6,052 bases of DNA from Nitrospirota bacterium (lineage in GTDB: Bacteria > Nitrospirota > Nitrospiria > Nitrospirales > UBA8639), in the NCBI GenBank assembly GCA_003235785.1, contig QJYE01000243.1:1-6052 (forward strand), read 5' to 3'. The notes beneath the pieces are model-generated. The model made no database searches. It worked only from the letters and a program-made list of their open reading frames with translations, and had not been told where the DNA came from. The position numbers and the translations under genes are program-made. Positions 1 to 4,843 of this stretch are shown one piece after another (positions within the stretch are counted from its first letter, which is position 1; each line of letters opens with the position of its first letter).

Positions 1-27
1 AATGGCGATGGGAGAGAAATCTGACAT

Positions 28-45
28 TGAGACATCATTGTCTCA
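28..45. promoter_or_regulatory. Palindrome 1, candidate enhancer (activator) site
   Basis: A perfect inverted repeat, TGAGACA-TCAT-TGTCTCA, with 7-bp arms and a 4-base centre. It has no T-run after it, so it does not look like a terminator. Its centre lies about 134 bases upstream of the transcription start predicted from the -24/-12 element at 144-160, within the usual range for upstream sites of sigma-54 activators (NtrC-family enhancer-binding proteins). It shares the TGnnnCA half-site frame and arm length with the palindrome at 68-86. The identity of the activator cannot be read from the sequence. Confidence 0.55.
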
Positions 46-67
46 TAAAATAGCAATGAGTCAAGTA

Positions 68-86
68 TGTCCCATTATTTGGGACA
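68..86. promoter_or_regulatory. Palindrome 2, candidate enhancer (activator) site
   Basis: A perfect inverted repeat, TGTCCCA-TTATT-TGGGACA, with 7-bp arms and a 5-base centre. Its centre is about 40 bp from that of palindrome 1, close to four turns of the helix, so the two sites would sit on nearly the same face of the DNA. It lies about 94 bases upstream of the predicted transcription start. Paired palindromes in front of a -24/-12 promoter are the normal arrangement for cooperative binding of a sigma-54 activator. The arms resemble but do not equal those of palindrome 1. Confidence 0.55.
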
Positions 87-143
87 ATAAAGGCCCACAG
101 CATTAAACGTTTTTAAAATACCATCAATATCAACCTTTTTTAT

Positions 144-160
144 TTGGTATGTTCTTTGCT
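144..160 (+). promoter_or_regulatory. Sigma-54 (RpoN) -24/-12 promoter
   Basis: TTGGTATG-TTCT-TTGCT matches the degenerate sigma-54 consensus (YTGGYRYR-N4-TTGCW). The GG at 146-147 and GC at 158-159 are exactly 12 bases apart, as required. Compared with the strongest consensus TTGGCACG there are two C-to-T changes in the -24 box; the -12 box is perfect. Transcription would start near 171 and read rightward. Two palindromes upstream supply plausible activator sites. The nearest convincing gene begins 390 bases beyond the predicted start, so the target is either the gene cluster through a long leader or an unrecognised RNA or small gene. Confidence 0.6.
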
Positions 161-182
161 CTGTTATAGTATTTATGTGGTA

Positions 183-199
183 TGTGGAAAAATTCCACA
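183..199 (+). repeat. Inverted repeat / short hairpin near predicted transcript start
   Basis: TGTGGAA-AAA-TTCCACA is a perfect 7-bp inverted repeat with a 3-base centre, beginning about 12 bases after the start predicted for the sigma-54 promoter. It could be a 5'-end stabilising hairpin or a regulator binding site. No T-run follows, so a terminator is unlikely. Confidence 0.4.
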
Positions 200-352
200 C
201 AAGTATTTACCCTTAAATTTAACGCTTGGAGGTATAGACGTTTCCAACTTTCCGGGAATCAAGCCAAGACTATTTTCCCCAGTTGCGCTTGACCACCGAG
301 GTTTGATCTTGCACAAAGACGGTTTGAAAACGCGTCATCCGGTTTTTGAGAA

Positions 353-389
353 ACGAAAACTTCACGGAAGTGTCTAGCTGGGTTTTCGT
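353..389 (+). repeat. Inverted repeat with 8-bp arms in the leader
   Basis: ACGAAAAC (353-360) pairs perfectly with GTTTTCGT (382-389) across a 21-base interval. A competing small hairpin, ACTTC (359-363) with GAAGT (367-371), overlaps the left arm. On the + strand the right arm holds TTTT followed by CG, not a long T-run, so this is not a clear intrinsic terminator. It may be a structured part of a leader or small RNA. Confidence 0.35.
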
Positions 390-544
390 AAATTAAACGA
401 GCTGCAGAATGGAAGTGAAGGCCAAAAGTCCTAGGTGTATAGCTTTGCTTACATAACCGTAACAGAACGGCATGTTAGAGACAGTACTAAGTTGATGGCC
501 AATAGAAAGAGGCGAATGAAAGAAAATTGAATGCCAATACATAT

Positions 545-550
545 GGAGGA
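545..550 (+). promoter_or_regulatory. Ribosome binding site of the acetyltransferase gene
   Basis: GGAGGA lies 10 bases before the ATG at 561. The spacing is slightly long but usable, and it supports this start over the in-frame ATG at codon 36, which has no comparable site. Confidence 0.6.
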
Positions 551-560
551 ATAATATTGT

Positions 561-1130
561 ATGCGAAATTCTTTAGAAATTATTGAAGACCGTCAACGGC
601 ATGAGATTGCTCCAACAAGGACTTGTTCATCGCCATTAGACATACAACCGGCCAAGCGCCATGAAATGGTGATTGCGGCTAATATCCTTCGGTCATCGGC
701 CGATTGGTATCGGCCGTTTCTCAATGAAAAGGATATGTCGCAACATGATGTCGATGAATCCTGGGGAGAGAGGGAGTTTACGAGACGAAGGTTTTACCTT
801 GGTCGTTACGAGGGTGTCCCGGTGGGCATCGTATCCACACAACCTGTGGGAGACATGGTCTATGTAGGCTATATCTATGTGTATGATCATCAAACCGGCA
901 GGGGGTTTGGTCCGCAATTACTCAATCATGTGCGAGATATTGCCTGGCGGGGAGGGAAGCGTGGTCTGGTGCTGATTGCACATCCGAAGGCCACGTGGGC
1001 CACTCGTGCGTACGTTCGGTTTGGCTTTGAATGTATTGCGACGACTCGAGAGCAAGTGCTAGGGTGGCGCGGCGGTTGGCTGAAGCCTTACTATGAAGAA
1101 GGTTTCGAGCTCTACCAATACCTGGTCTGA
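561..1130 (+). CDS. GNAT-family N-acetyltransferase
   Basis: Predicted cytoplasmic acetyltransferase of 189 residues that would move an acetyl group from acetyl-CoA to an amine; the substrate is unknown. The GNAT core starts near residue 36. Motif A is visible as strand GYIYVYDH followed by the pyrophosphate-binding loop TGRGFG at 112-117. The three glycines are kept, while the usual Arg/Gln at the head of the loop is Thr112, with Gln111 beside it. Motif B appears as the RAYVRFGFE segment, with Tyr151 in the place of the common general-acid tyrosine and Gly155-Phe156 after it. The first 35 residues are outside the fold, polar and probably flexible. The length is typical for a single-domain GNAT. 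The gene lies 132 bases before the ATP-grasp gene on the same strand, so it may act on that enzyme's substrate or product, but this is inference. Confidence 0.85.
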   Translation: MRNSLEIIEDRQRHEIAPTRTCSSPLDIQPAKRHEMVIAANILRSSADWYRPFLNEKDMSQHDVDESWGEREFTRRRFYLGRYEGVPVGIVSTQPVGDMVYVGYIYVYDHQTGRGFGPQLLNHVRDIAWRGGKRGLVLIAHPKATWATRAYVRFGFECIATTREQVLGWRGGWLKPYYEEGFELYQYLV

Positions 1131-1262
1131 AAACATTACCCTACATTCCCAAAGTATTTTCTATGATGATTCACATTTGAGGGATCATTGTGTCCGTTCC
1201 TCGTATATCCCCCTGCCACATTGAAAATCATACGAGATATGTCATTCTTAAAGGAGGTCTCA
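1131..1262 (+). other. Intergenic gap with inverted repeat before the ligase gene
   Basis: The only sizeable gap inside the gene row (132 bases). CTCGTAT (1200-1206) pairs with ATACGAG (1230-1236), giving 7-bp arms around 23 bases. A weak TTGAAA (1221-1226) with CATTCT 16 bases later is not a persuasive promoter. There is no T-rich terminator after the acetyltransferase stop. The gap could hold a second promoter or a hairpin affecting expression of the ligase. Confidence 0.35.
1251..1258 (+). promoter_or_regulatory. Strong ribosome binding site fixing the ligase start
   Basis: AAGGAGGT is a near-perfect anti-16S match ending 4 bases before the ATG at 1263. It shows that the upstream in-frame ATG at 1188, which has no such site, is not the start and that the extra 25 codons are untranslated. 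Confidence 0.85.
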
Positions 1263-2510
1263 ATGGCGACGAAAGCCTCGGTAGCAGCAAAAACATCTAA
1301 AGCCAAAAAAGCCCCCGTCGCGCTATTGGGGTATAGCTTGGAAACGATGGAAGCGGCGAAGGAACACAATATTCCCTTTGTGGCGGTTGTGCCAGAGGGT
1401 TTTGATACGGCCCTCAAGGAGGATGGCATCGATGTGGTCACGTGGGATTTTTATATGCGCAACCAAAATTCCGAACGCCTCTCCGAAAAACTGGTTGAAC
1501 GCGGCGTGAGCCATGCGGTGCCGCTCTATGAAGAAACCGTGGAATGGGCGGGACAGCTTAATACGGTTCTGCTGAAAGATCCTCGTGCCTTTCAACGAGC
1601 GCTGCTCTTCCGTGACAAGGCCATGATGAAGCGCAATGCGCAAATGAACGGCATTCGCGTCGGCGTGTTCGAAGAAATTCATTCACGGGATGAAGCGTTA
1701 GCATTTTTTGAAGATATTAATGAGGCCAGACTTCGCTTGCAGGAAGAAGCCCCGGAACCGGTGCATCTCAAGCCACTGTCGGCTGCCGGGAGTGTGGGCC
1801 ATGTGTTTGTTCGTACAAGACAGGATATTGCCGATCTTCCAGACGATGCATTTCCCTGCTTAGCTGAAAGTCATTTGGCGGGTCAGGAGTTTTCCGTCGA
1901 AGCCTTTATTCATAAAGGGAAAATTGAATTTATGAATATCACGGAATATGTGCATCTGGGGTATTCGCAAATCGTACCCGAAACGCCTAAACTTACGAAG
2001 ATCCGGCCAAAGATTCGGAAAGCGATTGAAAAACTCATGAAGGCGTTTGGAATCGTGAACGGCATGATTCATCCGGAATATTTTCTGGATGCTGAAGGAG
2101 AATTGCACTTTGGAGAAGTGGCGGCGCGGGTCCCCGGTGGCCACATTTTCGAACTGATCCAGAAAGCCCATGGGTTTAACCCCTACGCCGCCTTCTTGTT
2201 ATGTTCTGATCCCAATACGCCAAAATCAGTCCTGGATAAGTTTTTCCCCAAGGAACAGGACCACAAAATTTTTGCTGCCAATTTGATGGTGTATCCACGC
2301 AAAGCTTCTATCCATCAGCTTAAATTTCCTCAGGAATTGGCAGACCATCCTTATATGGACAGGCACACCATGTTTGAACCAGTCACGTCCAAGGTGGCCG
2401 AGCGGGTGGGATTCGGCAATCATTATGGAACCGTCTTTCTGGCAGGAGAAGATCCAGAGATTCTGCGGGAACTGGTGCAGCGGTATGAGGACGTAGATTT
2501 CTATGAGTGA
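1263..2510 (+). CDS. ATP-grasp ligase (carboxylate-amine ligase-like)
   Basis: Predicted cytoplasmic enzyme of 415 residues that would use ATP to activate a carboxylate as acyl phosphate and join it to an amine or similar nucleophile. The first ~16 residues are Ala/Lys-rich, then a Rossmann-like N-terminal domain begins at APVALLGYS. The ATP-grasp fold follows: RDK at 117-119 opening the central domain, nucleotide-binding Lys170 in HLKPLSAAGSVG, the AESHLAGQEFSVEAFI strand-turn-strand, and metal-binding Glu272 (IHPEYF) and Glu285 with Arg289 in GEVAARVPGG. The key residues appear intact, so it should be active. It resembles the biotin carboxylase/carnosine synthase-like branch (D-Ala-ligase superfamily) more than a known enzyme with defined substrate. 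Its stop overlaps the next start (ATGAGTGA), implying translational coupling and a shared process with the papain-like protein. Confidence 0.88.
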   Translation: MATKASVAAKTSKAKKAPVALLGYSLETMEAAKEHNIPFVAVVPEGFDTALKEDGIDVVTWDFYMRNQNSERLSEKLVERGVSHAVPLYEETVEWAGQLNTVLLKDPRAFQRALLFRDKAMMKRNAQMNGIRVGVFEEIHSRDEALAFFEDINEARLRLQEEAPEPVHLKPLSAAGSVGHVFVRTRQDIADLPDDAFPCLAESHLAGQEFSVEAFIHKGKIEFMNITEYVHLGYSQIVPETPKLTKIRPKIRKAIEKLMKAFGIVNGMIHPEYFLDAEGELHFGEVAARVPGGHIFELIQKAHGFNPYAAFLLCSDPNTPKSVLDKFFPKEQDHKIFAANLMVYPRKASIHQLKFPQELADHPYMDRHTMFEPVTSKVAERVGFGNHYGTVFLAGEDPEILRELVQRYEDVDFYE

Positions 2511-4506
2511 GACTCGCAAGGGCAAGAATCCTTCTCCACCTGACCCCATCCGCGTCACCGGGCCTCAAGAACAAGCATTGCTTGATGCCCTTGATGCCGT
2601 TGAACAAGCTGAGGCTTTTGTCAAAGCCAAATACCAAACCGAATTCTATCGTCGTGCCACAGATTTATTCGAAAACGATGAGGGTCTGGAGTTTGTTCGG
2701 CGGCAGGCCCATCGTTTTGACTCCGGGGGTGTATTCCATACGGGGCCATGGGAGCATCCTGAACGGTTGTTGCCGGAGTTAGTGGGTGGGGGACTTCGTG
2801 CCGAAGGCCAGTACCCCTCGATCGAAATTTTAAGTGAACTCCGCGTACTCTCTATTGCAGCAGGCGAGTCGGACCATCCTAATTTTACTGCAGAACAGGC
2901 CCAGTCGTTTTTACGAACGGTCATGGGACTCAATCTCGATTTGTTATATGGCAGTGAGACGGAAGAATCGCGCCTGCGGCCGAAGGTCTATGCGCAAGCT
3001 CGAAGATTAATGGGCATGATTGAAAAGGAGATTTCTGCGGAGGGATTGCTGGAACAGGTCCTTGATGATATCGATGCGCGGGTGGCTCAGCGACCGATTG
3101 ATGTCAGCCTCACGTTAAAAATGATCGAACAGGCGAACAATATTCCAGCCGGATCAAATCCAAAGCTTGTTGCCCGGCTTGACCGGTTTCTCAAAGCCAC
3201 AGGTGCCCCGACTCCCCTGGCCGAGAAAGCGGGTTCCCCCACGAACTATCGCAACCTTCTGGCAAAGATCACTCCGCATGAACTCGAAAATGAAGCCAAA
3301 GTAGTGGGCAAATTAATGAGCTTAACCGGCCTGTCCAGTGAATACCATGTGGCTTTGCTTCAGCATGTTCTCAAGAATGATGAAACGGACATCATTGCCA
3401 AGGCGTTGGATTTAACCGAGGTGGGGAAGGCTCATTTAGCACAATTCAGAGAACAGGTGTTGGAGCTGATGCGCCTGACGATTCATCCTGCCACGAGTGG
3501 GATTATCTATGGATTTCAACAGATGTTGGAACGCATGCTTCTCAGCCGGCCGGAAGTGGCCGATGGTTTGACCAAATTAAGTAATTTGGATCTGTGCACG
3601 TCTGCGCAACAAGTGATCAAAAAACCATTACCTCGTGGGTCCGGCATTAGCGCCAATGCGGTTATTGTTGGAGGGGTTGTGGCCATGTTAGGGCAGCCAT
3701 TAGGAGTAGGGCAGGGGAATAACCCCACGTGTCAGGGCGCACGGGCTTTGAGTCTATGGAGCCTTCATGATCCTGGCTATTTGTTGCAACTGTTGACCAG
3801 CGCGGTTCGGGACGACACGGTTGAATTTTTGTTTGAGGGGATACCGATTTTTTCCAGAGACATTGGAGGTGGGGTGGCAGAAGGAAAATTTGATTTGAAA
3901 CTTGATCCCGTCTCCCGCATTCTGGTGCCTCATCTGGATCGTGTCTACGATGAAATGATGCGGCGTGCGGCCTTGCGAGGTGAAGACCCTCATAAATGGG
4001 TGAATCCGGCATTGTACGGACGGTGGGTGCCGAATAGTCTGATCTCTCCCTTTAATCTCATTAACCAGACAGTCGTCGGGTACGAAGATTTTCTGCGGTT
4101 ATTCTATGCTACGCATCACCCCTCCTATGACGAAGGACATGATTTAGTGTATCCCAATCCGGTTGGGCTCCTCATCACCAATGTGCATGGGCGATTCTTA
4201 GGCTATCATGCCGTATCGATTCAGCGCGTTGCGGAGGATGATGAAGGAAAGATTCGCGTGTATTTTTTCAATCCGAATAACGAAGGCCGTCAAAATTGGG
4301 GGAAGGGCGTTGAACCCAGTGTCGTTGGCCATGGCGAAGTTCCCGGAGAATCGTCCTTGCCTTTCGATCATTTTGCCGCGCATCTCTATGCGTTTCATTA
4401 TAATCAAAGGGAAGTCGGCGACCCGGACGCGGTTCCCAAAGAAATCGTGACTGAGGTTACCACTCACGCCAAGGAAGGCTGGGGAGAGGCCTTTACGTGG
4501 CTGTAA
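2503..4506 (+). CDS. Uncharacterised protein with papain-like cysteine catalytic motif
   Basis: A 667-residue protein that I do not recognise as a named family. There is no signal peptide or clear membrane span, so it is probably cytoplasmic. Residues 1 to about 360 look mostly alpha-helical. The C-terminal part has the pieces of a papain-like fold: Gln404-Gly405 followed by Cys410 in QGNNPTCQ, with the same six-residue Gln-to-Cys step as papain (Gln19, Cys25) and a helix ending LSLWS after it; then His569 in GYHAVSI and Asn590 in a YFFNPNN strand, the usual His-Asn order. Cys365 and Cys410 are the only cysteines I see. It could be a protease, amidase or transglutaminase-like acyl transferase. 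Overlap by 8 bases with the ATP-grasp gene suggests obligate partnership; a weak GAGG at 2487-2490 precedes the start. The reading frame is certain; the catalytic role is inference. Confidence 0.8.
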   Translation: MSETRKGKNPSPPDPIRVTGPQEQALLDALDAVEQAEAFVKAKYQTEFYRRATDLFENDEGLEFVRRQAHRFDSGGVFHTGPWEHPERLLPELVGGGLRAEGQYPSIEILSELRVLSIAAGESDHPNFTAEQAQSFLRTVMGLNLDLLYGSETEESRLRPKVYAQARRLMGMIEKEISAEGLLEQVLDDIDARVAQRPIDVSLTLKMIEQANNIPAGSNPKLVARLDRFLKATGAPTPLAEKAGSPTNYRNLLAKITPHELENEAKVVGKLMSLTGLSSEYHVALLQHVLKNDETDIIAKALDLTEVGKAHLAQFREQVLELMRLTIHPATSGIIYGFQQMLERMLLSRPEVADGLTKLSNLDLCTSAQQVIKKPLPRGSGISANAVIVGGVVAMLGQPLGVGQGNNPTCQGARALSLWSLHDPGYLLQLLTSAVRDDTVEFLFEGIPIFSRDIGGGVAEGKFDLKLDPVSRILVPHLDRVYDEMMRRAALRGEDPHKWVNPALYGRWVPNSLISPFNLINQTVVGYEDFLRLFYATHHPSYDEGHDLVYPNPVGLLITNVHGRFLGYHAVSIQRVAEDDEGKIRVYFFNPNNEGRQNWGKGVEPSVVGHGEVPGESSLPFDHFAAHLYAFHYNQREVGDPDAVPKEIVTEVTTHAKEGWGEAFTWL

Positions 4507-4528
4507 AAAACCGGCAGAGAAAAGATAC

Positions 4529-4535
4529 GGAGGGG
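4529..4535 (+). promoter_or_regulatory. Ribosome binding site of the 90-residue gene
   Basis: GGAGGGG ends 2 bases before the ATG at 4538, with the core GGAGG 4 bases away. This strong site in a 31-base gap supports the small frame as a translated gene. Confidence 0.7.
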
Positions 4536-4537
4536 AA

Positions 4538-4810
4538 ATGTCTTTTTTGAAAATTCGACAGGCCACATTAACCGGGGAACGGAAAGCGTATGTGAGTACA
4601 TCAGCTATTGCCTATGTCCAAGAAATTATTCCTGACCAAGACATCATATGGCAGGTGGGTGTGGAGCCCTCTAAGTCGCTGATCTATTTACATCATAAAC
4701 TTGACCCGATCATTTGCTTAGAAAGCCCGGAGGATCTCGTACAGCAGTTGACAAAACTGTCTCAGAATAGCAACATGCTCGACCCCAAATTGCCCAAAAA
4801 GTCTAAATAA
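4538..4810 (+). CDS. Small hypothetical protein, 90 residues
   Basis: I do not recognise this gene. The product is 90 residues, soluble, without signal peptide or membrane span. The body (about 3-75) alternates short hydrophobic strands (FLKIRQATL, AYVSTSAIAYVQEI, SLIYLHHKL, PIICLES) and ends in a helix beginning ESPEDLVQQL; the last 15 residues are polar and Lys-rich. This pattern of a small beta sheet followed by 'ESPEDL' is loosely like the FlbD-type small proteins (strands, then an ES-x-E-E-L helix), but that is only a resemblance of layout. A strong ribosome binding site, a 31-base gap after the papain-like gene and a 33-base gap before the symporter place it firmly in the operon, perhaps as an accessory or regulatory subunit. 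Confidence 0.75.
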   Translation: MSFLKIRQATLTGERKAYVSTSAIAYVQEIIPDQDIIWQVGVEPSKSLIYLHHKLDPIICLESPEDLVQQLTKLSQNSNMLDPKLPKKSK

Positions 4811-4832
4811 TCTTCATCGTTCTCGACCAGCC

Positions 4833-4836
4833 AGGA
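4833..4836 (+). promoter_or_regulatory. Candidate ribosome binding site for the symporter (ATT start)
   Basis: AGGA, within CCAGGATT, lies 7 bases before ATT at 4844. The spacing is ideal, whereas the first in-frame ATG (4904) has no clear site. This is the main sequence argument for starting the symporter at the ATT. Confidence 0.4.
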
Positions 4837-4843
4837 TTAGCCA

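Larger units (their letters stand above)
171..560 (+). other. Gene-poor leader region with no convincing CDS
   Basis: This 390-base stretch follows the predicted sigma-54 start and precedes the acetyltransferase gene. The longest open frame here runs to a stop at 375-377 and would need TTG at 144 (inside the promoter) or GTG at 177, neither with a ribosome binding site, and its product resembles nothing I know. A GGAGG at 228-232 has no ATG, GTG or TTG at usable distance. Two tiny frames, MKEN (516-530) and MPIHMEE (531-554), sit just before the acetyltransferase start. Two inverted repeats (183-199, 353-389) suggest RNA structure. It could be a long 5' leader, a small RNA, or remains of a lost gene. 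Confidence 0.45.

Noticed and set aside
144..377. Open frame of 77 codons in the leader
   Set aside because: Its first possible start (TTG) lies inside the sigma-54 promoter, before the predicted transcription start; the later GTG at 177 has no ribosome binding site, and the product has no recognisable features.
516..554. Two adjacent mini-frames (MKEN and MPIHMEE) that could act as leader peptides
   Set aside because: AAAGAGG at 506-512 is only 3 bases from the first ATG, the peptides have no repeated regulatory codons, and such tiny frames are common by chance.
527..555. TTGAAT-17-AATAAT, a sigma-70-like promoter directly before the acetyltransferase
   Set aside because: It would start transcription at about the ATG, leaving out the good GGAGGA site; the boxes are also imperfect and in A+T-rich sequence, so chance is likely.
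1188..1262. Upstream extension of the ATP-grasp gene from ATG 1188
   Set aside because: The near-perfect AAGGAGGT at 1251-1258 directs the start to 1263, and the extra residues are not like an ATP-grasp N-terminus.
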